A stretch of DNA of 64,000 nucleotides from Periplaneta americana (lineage: Eukaryota > Arthropoda > Insecta > Blattodea > Blattidae). Within the stretch, counting starts at the first letter, position 1, and every line of letters starts with the position of its first letter. Of this stretch, positions 54,285 to 64,000 are shown in pieces. Below the pieces are notes generated by a model. That model had not been told where the DNA came from. It searched no databases and was given only the letters and a program-made list of their open reading frames with translations. The DNA lies in assembly GCF_040183065.1 (NCBI RefSeq), contig NC_091119.1, positions 199,851,543 to 199,915,542 of the forward strand. Reading direction: 5' to 3'. A program made the translations under genes and the position numbers.

Positions 54285-56376
54285 TCTATATATATAATTT
54301 GAACTGGTAATGGAACGGATTTTAATAAATGACCCCTCATTTTGAAGCTTGAAACCCAAAGTTTTTCAGAAAAATAGTAGTTTTCAGTGAAATGTCAATT
54401 TCCCTACATAATTTTCCTATTTTCCAAAATCCATCTGTCGTCAGTTTTGAGAAATATGGCTTTTCAGAATAAAACAAAACACACACTACAATAAACAATA
54501 TTACACGAAGGCCATGATCTGCAGGATTGCTGACATATTTAGAGTACAGATGGCGTTTAAAATTATTTACAGGTCTGATTCTCTGGTCTGTAGTTTTCCG
54601 AGTACAGCTGTGTAGCCTATTGGATATTAAGAACTACAACACTTAAGAATGTTTGATAAGATTATTGCCATTAAAAATGAAATATTATTATAGTTAATGC
54701 CACTAATTACACACATTAATGCTAAATTAATGATATGAAAGTGTAACCTTTTGAGGTTTTATACAGGGACATCACTTTATTTTTACCAACATTTTTAACA
54801 TTAACCTGGCTATACTCGGAAACACTGTTGCCCCCTTCCATTACAGGAGTTTGATGTTACTAGTGCAATATGTAAACAAATCATTTTACTAGGTATAGGA
54901 GGAGAGAAAAGTAGTGTATCCATTTATGTTGTAGGGAAATACGACATTGCGATTTTCAGTTTGATCATCACTTTTACGGAATTTATCAAAATACAGTAGA
55001 GTAGTAACATTTTTTTTTTCAAAAACTCAACTTTTCAGGCGGCTATGTTCGTTATGTAATGTCTACTTTATTTAGCATATTAATTATTGATGTTATCATA
55101 CAATATAGAGAGTGCATTTAAATTGAGGGGGTCATAAGTAAAGGGCTGTAAGTGCACTTAAGTTACTTTTGAGAAAATGGGGTTTAAATATTTAAGCTTT
55201 CGTAAAATCGGTGAAATTTTTTATTTAAATTTTAATGTGTGATGCGATTAAAATATCCCTTTGCCACTAAAATTTTAGATACTTTAGCTTACACTGGATG
55301 CACTTAACTCATGTTATTACAAATGTCACTAGCATTCCTTTGCTTCTCGCCACTTCAATTCAAAAAAGCTAATCTGAATTTTTAAACAAGTTGCTGAAAA
55401 TGGTTGCCGTTCATTACAATGCAGGCTTCAATTCAGTACGCATATTATTAAAAACATTTTGAAGCATATTCTCTGAAATTGAATTTATCATTTCTTGAAT
55501 ATAATTTTTAGTACGATATTATTAATATAGGTTCTTTCTTCTATAGAAAACGCAATCATATTTATGAAACACACTATACACTGCAGTGTTTACTTCACTG
55601 CTTGAAGACTTCGAATGCAACAGCGGCCGTAAGTTTGTGTGTTTGACGGGAGCAAGGACATTAGTGAAGGGGTGAGAGTGAAGTACATTCAGAAATGCAG
55701 GTACAATAAAAATGCAAGTAAAAATAAAATGATGTCCCTGTATAAGCAGACGCAGAGAAAGAATATTTTAAATTAGATCTTTATTTCTATAATTTACTGA
55801 GTAACAGCTATATATATTGTTACTGAAAAATATAAAACTTACATAAGGTAACAATATTGTTATTAAAAATGAAATATTTTTATAGTTATTACTCGTAGTC
55901 AAGTGATGTGGGTTTTTTCATATATTTAATGGCAGTGTCGTGTAGATATTTATATGTGTGATTCTCTAATTTTCCTAAGTAGTAATGAGTCATGCTTCCT
56001 ATTTTAGCTGCGTCTTAAAACTAAATCAAAATTAGTTTCATATTTCTTTGGTTTGATCGAACCTGAAATTTTCTTAACTCTCACCTATAATCCGTAATAA
56101 CCTGAAATAGCTACTGCATTACTCCCACATGAAAAATTCTCTGATCGTCCTGACATTGATACTTGCGTTTTCGCATTGAAACTCAAGAACTGAAGATAGA
56201 TAGGTTCAAGGAAATGTATTTGGCATAAAAAAGCATTCAGAGGGAGTATGTGTCATTATTATGAAAGCAAATAACTTTAAAAATGTCTGCTATTCTTCTT
56301 TGGAAATAAATTTGAAAAATTTTAATTTGAACTTCAAATGAACTTAGTTTGCAGCATTTGCTGCACAAGCCACTAG
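54285..56376 (+). mobile_element. Helitron-like element, family B copy 3 (complete, interrupted)
   Basis: Begins TCTATATATATAATTTGAAC after A; ends TTTGCAGCATTTGCTGCACA then AGCCACTAG before T, with the hairpin 7 nt from CTAG. Shares GACCCCTCATTTTGAAGCTT, CGAAGGCCATGATCTGCAGG and TTTACTGAGTAACAGCTATA-like text with B2. About 977 bp of its length is a nested transposon at 54764-55740. No Rep/helicase. Confidence 0.8.
54764..55740. mobile_element. 977-bp DNA transposon inside Helitron B3
   Basis: The ends CAGGGACATCACTTTATTTT and inverted CAGGGACATCATTTTATTTT are flanked by TATA on each side (54760-54763, 55741-55744). Copy B2 reads GGGGTTATATGAGTAGAT across the site, so the insertion post-dates the family. 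No transposase recognised in the interior. Terminal bases resemble the CAGGGTG foldbacks. Confidence 0.85.
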
Positions 56377-56800
56377 TTAATTTAGATTTTAATCAGTTTA
56401 TGTTAAATCAACGCAGTATTAAACATTTTCATTCCTCTTTTGTTATTATTTAAGAGAACTAGGAAAAAAACAAATGAATTGCCCATCTTTATCAACCCAT
56501 TCAGAAATGTATTATTTTAGGTGATACAAAATTTCTGAACTTTCCGATTTATCATTGTATCGAACCTCACAACTAAGCAAGAAATAAAACTAGAATTAAC
56601 ATTTAAAAGATAGAATGAAGCTTGAAGTGACAAGAAACTTCCGTGATTTGATAAATAACCGTGCTAACGGGTTGTTATAACAATTTCAATGCATAACTTC
56701 TTTTGTTCAGTGACGTACCGTTATTTACGTATGTTGTTACATGTGAAAAAATCTATGAAACATCCCTAAATGCTGATGAATGTCAAAATAATAATAATAC

Positions 56801-56837
<37 letters not shown>

Positions 56838-56889
56838 TAATACTGTAGCAGTAATAATTATTCGCTTCTGTGGGTGAAATAAATAGATA
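56377..56889. other. Spacer between two converging Helitrons
   Basis: No gene. An AAT tract lies at 56806-56835. The flanking family B Helitrons point their 3' ends at this segment. Confidence 0.5.
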
Positions 56890-57797
56890 ATAGTGGCTTG
56901 TGCAGCAAATGCTGCAAACTAAGTTCATTAGACGTTCACATAAACATTTTTCAGATTTATTTTCAATGAAGAATACCAGACATTCTGAAAGTTATTTGTT
57001 TCCATAATAATGAAAGATACTCTCCCTCGAGCCAATACTGAAGAGAACCACGCATATAAATATCTACACCACACCGCCATTAAATATATGAAAAAGATCC
57101 AACCCCACTTGATTAATAACTATAAAAATATTTGATTTTTAATAATATTATTATCTTACGTAAGTTTTATAACTTTCATTAACATATACTATATATACTG
57201 TATAGCCGCCACTCAGTAAAATATAGAAATCAAAATCTAATTTAACATATTCTCTATATCTACTCATATAACCCCAAAACGTTTCACTTTCATATCATCA
57301 ATATAGCATTAATATGTATAATTAATGAAAAATAGTCACATCATGGCATTAACTACAATAATATTTCATTTCTAATGGTAATAATGTCATGAAACCACCT
57401 CAAGTTTTGTAGTTTTTAATATCCAATACACAGCTGTACCCAGAAAATTACACACCACAGAATCGAACCTGTAAATTATTTTTAGTAAGTTAAGTTTTTA
57501 ATAACCAATTTAATTTGAGCTCTAAATATGTCAGCATTCTTGCAGATCATGGCCTTCGTGTAATATTGTTTACTGTAGAGTGTGTTTTGTTTTATTCTGA
57601 AATGCAATTAGCTAGTTTAGCTAGTTCTCAAAACTGACGACAGATAGATTTTGGAAAATAGGAAAATTATGTTGAAAAATTGATATTTCACTGAAAATTA
57701 CTATTTTTCTGAAAAAATTTGAGTTCCAAGCTTCAAAATGAGGGGTCATTTAATAAAATCCGTTCAGCCGTTTTCCCGTAAATTCCATTACCAGTTT

Positions 57798-57849
<52 letters not shown>

Positions 57850-57851
57850 GA
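56890..57851 (-). mobile_element. Helitron-like element, family B copy 2
   Basis: The minus-strand start TCTATATGTATATATATATA follows A at 57852 and the 3' end reads TGCAGCATTTGCTGCACAAG then CCACTAT, with CTAG decayed to CTAT. It lacks about 150 bp present in B1 and B3 (around 57022) and carries an expanded TA tract at 57802-57842. It provides the empty sites for the insertions in B1 and B3. Confidence 0.75.
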
Positions 57852-58560
57852 TGGTATGCACGAAAATACTCAGAAAATCATTAGAACGAATGTCGTTATT
57901 GTACTGTTTATTAATGGTTATTGAAACCAAGTTTCGTGATGAGTTGTCCGTTCGATCTCTGGGAAATACACGATAAACTAAATGCGTCACAGATGTTTGA
58001 GAAAATAGCTAATCTCGCATCAGAATGATCCCGTCAATCTACTGATTACAGAGTTACACACTTCAATCATTGCCTTGTAAGATCTTTCCTTTATACCAAA
58101 AACATTCGTTAAATATTTCTAAGGGTTAGCCCAGTGGACGACATAATGAAACTTATTCTAAGCCAACTAAAAATGTTTTTTCTGTGTACGGAACTATAAT
58201 TACTTGCAAATTAACAATTGCTACACAGTTGTTATCATAGATTACTATAAATATCATGTACCACATAAATACACGCTTATAAATCTTATCTTATATGTCA
58301 GAGAACTTGATAAAATGCTTAGTAATACAAATGCGTACAGTTTGCAGAAATGTCTTAATGTAAAGTGTAGTGCAGTGTAAATTTAGCAATTATTTCCAGT
58401 ACCGAGTACAGATGAAACGTGCAAATGCCTATTTACGTTATTCAAGGGTCTATTTAGAATGAAACGGACAAATATAATTTTCACGTAATAGTGACGCAGC
58501 TCCATCTTTTGACGCTAATAACTTACTACCTATGCGGTATTTATTAGATCTACAGTATGT

Positions 58561-58631
<71 letters not shown>

Positions 58632-58818
58632 GTCCGGCCTTAATTAAGGATGACCACGAGGATCCGAAAATTAATACCAAACAAATATAATCAATTAAAT
58701 ATGAATATTGTTATAAAAATAAAATGCAATAATTAAGCACCATCGATTATCAATTATAAAATAAAATCTTAGAAGATGACTATAAAATTATACTTCTAAT
58801 GAAAGATTTTATTTAAAA
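57852..58818. other. Unassigned spacer with GA tract and palindrome
   Basis: Apart from the GA tract (58567-58626) and the palindromic word CCTTAATTAAGG (58638-58649), nothing is recognised. Confidence 0.45.
58567..58626. repeat. (GA)n microsatellite
   Basis: About 30 GA units with two GGGA interruptions. Confidence 0.95.
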
Positions 58819-59800
58819 CTAGCCGTACCCGTGCGCTCCGCTGCACCTGTTAGAAATAAATATAAAGTAATTACATAATTGAAACAGGACATGTGATCCA
58901 GGGAACATTCGTGTTTGATAGAAGGATAAATCGTTTATTATGTGACTTAATTTAAATTGTATTAAAAAGATTAAAATGCGGTCATTTTGATCCATAGACC
59001 ACTCATTTGGTCATAAAAATTATTTTAGGAAATACAGGAAACGAATGTACAGAATAGCCTATTAAGTTTTCTGTGCATAAGTAGCTATTTTAATCTTACC
59101 TGTCCTCGATTCACTCAGAAGTTACTGTAATAACATTATAGCATTATGTCCATCTAGAGAAACTACACTTTCCAATGGTGAATTAATAATTAATTATACA
59201 AATCGGTTAATTTAGCTTCCGATATTACTTCATACAAACACAGAAACATTATCTGTAGGCTGTTTCATAGTTTTCGATTGTTGTTGTCCAAGGCCCCTTA
59301 TAGACGAAGTCATTTGTTTTTTATTTCATTACACCGCCTTAGATGGCGTTGTTATTATAATTTTTAAACTCATTTATCTCATTAAATATCAGTCCTATCA
59401 AAATTTTGCATAGAATAAAACTTATCGGAAATTATTTTAAAGAAATTTTTGTTATGTAATATTTTTCATGAAAATTAATAATAATGGAGATATTTAGATT
59501 TATTTAATTCAAGCCCCCTTATAACCCCCCTTTTAAATAAAATATTTTGAATGCCATAGAGCCTAAAATCTAATTTACAACGAACCTAATTTATATTCCA
59601 ATTTTCATATAAATCGGTTCAGCCATTATCGCGTGAAAAAGTAACAAACATCCAGACAGACAGACAGACATACAAACAAAAATTTCAAAAAAGCGATTTT
59701 CGGTTTCAAAGCGGTTAATTATATATGTTAGGACCAATTATTTTTGGAAAACCGAAAATTACCAGAAAAATTTCGGCTACAGATTTATTATTAGTATAGA
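58819..59800 (-). mobile_element. Non-autonomous Helitron, family A copy 5 (complete)
   Basis: Minus strand: TCTATACTAATAATAAATCT after A at 59801, ending GTGCAGCGGAGCGCAC, GGGTACGGCTAG before T. About 980 bp, the shortest complete member. It is inserted just beyond the palindromic word of the composite repeat copy 2. Confidence 0.85.
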
Positions 59801-59802
59801 TT

Positions 59803-60612
59803 AGCCTATCCTTAATTAAGGCCTTCTGAGTGGTATAAATGAAACTGTATAATCTGCAGGGAATCTTTAAGAATTTGCGAGATGATTATTTGAATTTCAA
59901 AAGATGATATTGATAATTGTTTTTAAAAATTATATGTAAATTTTGGTAAAGATCTCCGAGCACCAAAAAATAAACCTGTCACTGACCAATTGAAGAGAGG
60001 GATGTTATACTTGGCACTAAGGTAGGGAATACAAGGTTCATAAATGGCCCTCTTTTCCTGATCAACCTGATGAGCTTGGTTTAGATCTCTCTCCATGCGT
60101 ATAGTTGGAGCTATGATAATAGCCTTTTGTTGTTGCCTGTTTATTGCTAATATATCAGCTCTTCTGTGAGAGTCGTCTTCAGAAATACAGTGGACCTCTT
60201 CATGAACTTCCCAACCCTTGTTCCGAAGAAGACAGGCTATAGCTCCACGGACTCTATGATGCCTGTTGTTACGCAATAACTCTCTTTTCCGACAAAAGCC
60301 CAACACGTGGCCAAGGGTTTCTGTCTCGTTGCAGTCTGGTTGACGGCAACGGGTCGTGCTGAAAGGAACGGAGCGCAATGAATGAATAAAGATTGATCTA
60401 TCCAAAAAATTTTATTTCATTCCCAAAATAAAATTGCAGGCCTACATTGTTTAAACAGTACCCAAAAAAAAACACGTAATATTTTTCGTAATTTTAAAGA
60501 CTTTTAACCGCTTGTTAGACTAAACCGTAAAAGATGGCTCGGGACATTTTGCGAATGAAATAGATTAACCAATACGACCTTTACAAAAATGCAATCCATT
60601 TTGTTCCACCTC
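59803..60612 (-). repeat. Composite repeat, copy 2 (inverted)
   Basis: Inverted counterpart of 52830-53880: transposase C-terminal scrap at 60575-60612, joining sequence with GTAAAAGATGGCTCGGGACA, the R2-like frame and the 3' end with CCTTAATTAAGG. It lacks the MITE seen in copy 1. Homology ends at about 60612. Confidence 0.85.
59923..60405 (-). CDS. R2-like LINE C-terminal fragment: zinc knuckle plus endonuclease domain
   Basis: About 160 codons are open with no ATG at the front, so this is the end of a larger protein. It contains CRQPDCNETETLGHVLGFC (zinc knuckle: C, C, H, C), RNKGWEVHEEVHCISEDDSH, RRADILAINRQQQKAIII and APTIRMERDLNQAHQVDQEK, ending LPKFTYNF-stop. In R2/R4/NeSL-type LINEs this region binds and nicks the target site. 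The IDPTIR of copy 1 is IAPTIR here: a likely catalytic Asp is replaced by Ala. Zinc ligands are intact, unlike copy 1. Upstream reverse transcriptase is absent, so it is a non-functional remnant. Confidence 0.75.
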   Translation of the reverse strand: MDRSIFIHSLRSVPFSTTRCRQPDCNETETLGHVLGFCRKRELLRNNRHHRVRGAIACLLRNKGWEVHEEVHCISEDDSHRRADILAINRQQQKAIIIAPTIRMERDLNQAHQVDQEKRAIYEPCIPYLSAKYNIPLFNWSVTGLFFGARRSLPKFTYNF

Positions 60613-61140
60613 TTACGTTCTAGGAGTTAGGACCATTTTTGTTTGGCTTACGAAACAGCTATGCTGAGAGCATGACGCAGTAACCTTAACAATAGCAAGT
60701 CTATGACGTCACGTACAGGTGAAAATAATACTGTATATCTACAAGAAGCAATGGTGCAGAATATATGAGACTTTAAAAGTAAAGAAAGCGTAAAGCAATG
60801 TTTCAATAAAGGTTTAATTTTAATCCCAAGTGAAATTATTTACTCTGTGAGTATCATAACATTTCGTATTACAAAACGAGTTTGATAACCAGCCGAGTAT
60901 TGTAATATGAAGTTACAATAAGTATATGGTACAACGTTTTACCTACTTTGATAAATAATTATTTTTTTAATAAACGTAATTGTATTATTTTTATTAGTTC
61001 TGAACATGTATTTTGTGGAGAGGCAATAATATTGTATTATTACTAGTTTCTTCCTGCGAGAGGCGATTCGTTTATGTTTTATTAGTTTTGAACACGATAG
61101 GTTTTTGTTTATAACAGAAGAACATCAGTGCTAGGAGAAA
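60613..61140. other. Unassigned AT-rich spacer
   Basis: No recognised element; probably includes the 5' flank of the Crypton-like remnant. Confidence 0.4.
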
Positions 61141-61149
61141 TAAACAAAC

Positions 61150-61545
61150 ATTGTTAAAACGAGTTCAAACCAGGATTCAGATATTGAAAATGCTGCAAAT
61201 TCTGCAATTGAATGTGTAGTGCCATCATAATCCCGCTTAAGATATGAAGTGGAATATAACAAGTTTGAAGATTGGTGTTCCAAGAAAAATGTAGAAATTG
61301 AGTCGGAAAAGGTAATGCTGGCATATTTTAGTGAAGAAAGCCAAGTTCATTGTGGACGCACTATTCGATGGTACGGAGTAGGCTATATTATTTTTGAAGA
61401 AGGTCGACATAGCTTAGGTGCATGCAGTTGTACGCGTTTTTGAAACGAAAAGGTGAAGAAATCTAGTATTTTTTCAAAAGAGGACATTCGCAGATTCCTA
61501 TTGGAAACAGATGACAAACATTATTGGATTATCATTACGTACTTG
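61150..61545 (+). pseudogene. Crypton-like tyrosine recombinase, N-terminal remnant
   Basis: The frame reads TSSNQDSDIENAANSAIECV, VPS-stop-SRLRYEVEYNKFEDW, CSKKNVEIESEKVMLAYFSE, then, in another frame after about 61440, KKSSIFSKEDIRRFLLETDD and KHYW. The pattern (acidic N-terminus, YE..Y.KF..WC..K, E.V.LAYF, KSS.FSKEDI.RFL.EADD) resembles the N-terminal core-binding half of tyrosine recombinases from Crypton-type elements in insects. The catalytic half (R..H..Y) is absent. Stop at about 61230, and sequence between LAYFSE and KKSS is scrambled or deleted. Recognition is by memory of the family and moderately sure. Confidence 0.6.
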
Positions 61546-61612
61546 ATTAGTTGTGTATTTTAATACGTTCTTACGAGTAAGAAATATGTAATATTTTTCA
61601 CTAAACTTCAGA

Positions 61613-62163
61613 ATCCTTCCAAACTCTAAACTAGCTACGGCTTAACGAAAGTAGAAATTTTCATTCTCTTGTTCTCCTTTTCCAAGTCCTTCACACTTCT
61701 ACACCTAACTACCTTGCCTCCCGTTTCACTTACCTGTCATCATATCATAGTCTCTTCACACGCACGCAAAATAGCCGCATACTAGCCATACCAACACATA
61801 AGACATCATCGTATTCATCATCATACACAATCTCGCTCTCGCGCTTGTGGAATACCGTACCCAGTGACATCAGAGACTGTCGGAATTTAGTAGCGTTCAA
61901 AAGCAAGCTTATTAAGCATTTTCTTACTGCGTAGAGTAGGTTTAATTTTTACTTAATCAGTAAAAGAAATGCTTCTCTCTTCTTAACTTTTACAATAAAC
62001 TGTCTAGCTTTTATTAATCAGTTAATCTTTTAGTACTCTGATTTTTATTGTATCTGTAAATTTAATATTAATTGTAATTATAATTGTAATTGTATTCTTA
62101 ATATTGTAGTTGTAATCCCCTGGTAGAGGGGAAGAGAAGGCCTAATGGCCTTATCTCTGCCAG

Positions 62164-62208
<45 letters not shown>
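61613..62208 (+). pseudogene. LINE C-terminal fragment, recent relative of 31.2 kb copy
   Basis: Begins CCTTCCAAACTCTAAACTAG, truncated about 230 bp further than the copy at 31195, and ends in a (TAAA)n tail of 11 or so units. The frame carries TAG where the other copy has Trp (LNWLRLNERR), then LVLLFQVLHTSTP, NSRILAIPTHKTSSYSSSYT, SDIRDCRNLVAFKSKLIKHF. The two copies differ at only a few percent of positions. It interrupts the Crypton-like remnant's downstream region. Confidence 0.85.
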
Positions 62209-62209
<1 letters not shown>

Positions 62210-62210
62210 G

Positions 62211-62375
62211 CCGCGTAAGTACTTATGTACAAAGACAGTGCAAATTAAAAATAATTAAAAAAATATGTTTTATTGATGGTACAGGGGCAGATAAATAAGT
62301 ACATAAAAAAGAGATCTCCCTTGCACCAAAAATAAATAATTCAATAATGAAATAACGACATATGTACTTACGCGG
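62211..62375. mobile_element. 165-bp MITE with CCGCGTAAGTAC ends
   Basis: CCGCGTAAGTACTTATGT at the left and inverted CCGCGTAAGTACATATGT at the right differ at one base. The right flank is TA, the left TG. It abuts the LINE tail directly. No coding capacity. Confidence 0.7.
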
Positions 62376-63194
62376 TATTCTACAGTCTTTCCATTTTTAA
62401 GCATAAATTTGTAAATAAACTAATATGAAACCATTTTTGAGCAAAAATATAATTCTTTTTTTTTTTTCATAAGTTTTCAATAACAAAATATATAACACTT
62501 CTTTGAGCAATGCAATACAGAACCTAATATTTAACGATATTTAAGTTAATTCTGGAATCAAGATTCCATAATATTTTTCCCCACTCGAATTTATAATTAC
62601 GTTAGATCTTAAATCTTAAAATATTTTGTTATATTGTATTCCTCATTTTGAAATGTTTTGAATTTCCCTAAATTTAAAATTCATGCATAGGCCTATTAAG
62701 TGTGTCCGAAATGAAATGATATCAATATTTATATTGAATTGAAATATCAAACTCTTAATTACTCCATCTGTCAGCTCAACTATAAAGCACGAAAAAACCT
62801 TAATTAATAATGCCAAGTCTGTACGTTTTGCTGTAGCTGTAGCTCATAGAAACACAGGTGTTTGTGTTATAAACAACGCCATATGTTTGCGAACTGCTGA
62901 TCGTTTTTCTTCTGCTCAACAGATGACATGCCTTCGCCACATCCTGTTCACTTCAGCATGGAATTTTCTCCCACATACAAGCTTTCCAATGTCAAGAGTA
63001 CGGCTCAAGTTCCCGACAGTGGCATAACGAGTCCCTTTATAACAGTGGTGAATTCAGAGGGTGGCCCGGAGAGGGAAACTGTTCTCCTCGGATTCTAAGA
63101 TGTCCCCCTCCCCCGGAAATTGCAGACTTTTGACGTAAATACGTCTTTAAAATCAGACTGATATATGGTGTAGCAAAACATATAACGATATAGC
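62376..63194. other. Unassigned AT-rich spacer
   Basis: No recognised element. A GC-richer part at 62925-63120 has no open frame of note. Confidence 0.4.
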
Positions 63195-63409
63195 ATTGTT
63201 GTTGTTGTTGTTATTGTTGTTTTCTAATGCCAGGCGTTTGACAATAAAGTCATTTGACCTCTTGCACTCCAGTATTTTTCAAAGATATTATCATGGCCAA
63301 CCACTGAAGCACAGATTTTGAGGTGTTCCGAATCCATTTATTGGTTTGAGGTGCACAATTTTGAAATGCAAGAGGTCAAATGCCTGGCATTAGAAAACAA
63401 CAACAACAT
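63195..63409. mobile_element. Foldback/MITE with (GTT)n-TTCTAATGCCAGGC ends
   Basis: Left end (GTT)n then TTTTCTAATGCCAGGCGTTT; right end inverted with GCCTGGCATTAGAAAA and CAACAACAAC. AGTCATTTGACCTCTTGCAC and GCAAGAGGTCAAATG extend the pairing. About 215 bp, non-coding. Confidence 0.65.
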
Positions 63410-63734
63410 TCCTGCCAGGGATAACTTCTACCTTCTCACAAAATATAATATTGTTTTAATACGAGTATACTTTATAAAGCATAAAGTAAGTAAAGAAATA
63501 ATATTGATGTATTATCACCGGCAAGCAGACAACAATCAATGACTTAGGAATTACACATCTTATCTTAAGCCTGCTCATGGATATAATTATTATTATGATC
63601 AAGATGCAAGACAAGCAACTCAGTGCAACCAAGCGTTGAGCCGTATAGAATGAGGATAATAATAATTTTATGTATGCTTATGGCATTCCCTATCTAGGAC
63701 TCTATCTCCCTTTCATCAGAAATATTAATTCATA

Positions 63735-63893
63735 CCATGCCCGCAGAAGTTCTTTTACGTGCCAGTAAATCTACTGACATGAGCCTGTCGCATTTAAACA
63801 CACTTAAATGCCATCTACTTGGGTCGGGATCGAACCCGCAACCTCGAGCATAGAAGGCCAGCGCTGTACCGACTACACAACCGAGGCCGACTG
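63735..63893 (-). mobile_element. tRNA-derived SINE (family 2), truncated
   Basis: Minus strand carries TGTGTAGTCGGTACAGCGCT (A-box region), GCGGGTTCGATCCCGACC (B box) and CATGTCAGTAGATTTACTGG, but stops short of the family's GCGTCGTTAAATAAA 3' end. A poly-T run at 63918-63932 lies beside the head. Confidence 0.85.
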
Positions 63894-64000
63894 TGTATGC
63901 ATGTATTTTTTCTTTCTTTTTTTTTTTTTTTAACAACATGCTCCATAACAGAGTAATACTACATGTTTTTTAGGGTTTTCCCTTTCCTACGATACATATA

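Noticed and set aside
58450..58680. LSLSLSLP open frame
   Set aside because: Translation of the GA microsatellite.

Overview
The window looks like intergenic DNA from a large, AT-rich, transposon-dense insect genome. The recurring LINE protein tail ([11 protein letters not shown]), the tRNA-headed SINEs, cockroach-type mariners and hAT fragments all fit a cockroach such as Periplaneta. That is inference from remembered family resemblance, not a database match. I see no confident host protein-coding gene. The only apparently intact cellular gene is a tRNA-Ser(GCU) at 50.74 kb.

Layout. 0-1.35 kb: a non-autonomous Helitron cut by the window edge. 2.0-4.7 kb: a 40-bp minisatellite. 5.8-6.2 kb: a foldback with a tRNA-like sequence in each arm. 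6.7-7.3 kb: a 47-bp minisatellite with higher-order structure. 7.7-20.6 kb: truncated RTE-like LINEs (several with target-site duplications), a CAGGG-ended foldback, a 640-bp (TTTA)n tract, a decayed transposase and a second Helitron. 21.3-23.8 kb: a tandem array of about 325-bp units invaded by SINEs and a second tRNA-armed foldback. 24.3-34.0 kb: LINE 3' ends with expanded tails, another Helitron, MITEs, a SINE and a second Helitron family. 35.4-38.3 kb: a hAT element with a perfect 8-bp target duplication and a hAT-like transposase remnant. 38.9-42.6 kb: a 306-bp tandem array invaded by a LINE, then a LINE with a tandemly duplicated 3' end. 44.5-49.7 kb: a multi-level nest (LINE, mariner, foldback, second LINE tail). 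50.7 kb: the tRNA gene. 52.0-60.6 kb: a mariner-like pseudogene joined to an R2-like LINE end, the same composite again inverted about 7 kb away, and three Helitrons. 61.1-64.0 kb: a Crypton-like recombinase remnant, a LINE end and MITEs.

The biology here is the interaction of mobile elements. Paralogous copies supply empty sites that fix insertion boundaries: a MITE at 53.5 kb against 59.9 kb, and a MITE at 33.7 kb against 57.2 kb. LINE tails appear to seed long tetranucleotide tracts, and tandem arrays act as landing pads. Two foldbacks with tRNA-like arms, an apparent TATATA preference of CAGGG-ended elements, and a 16-nt palindromic motif at three R2-related places are the observations most worth following. 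No candidate new defence, metabolic or regulatory system is visible.
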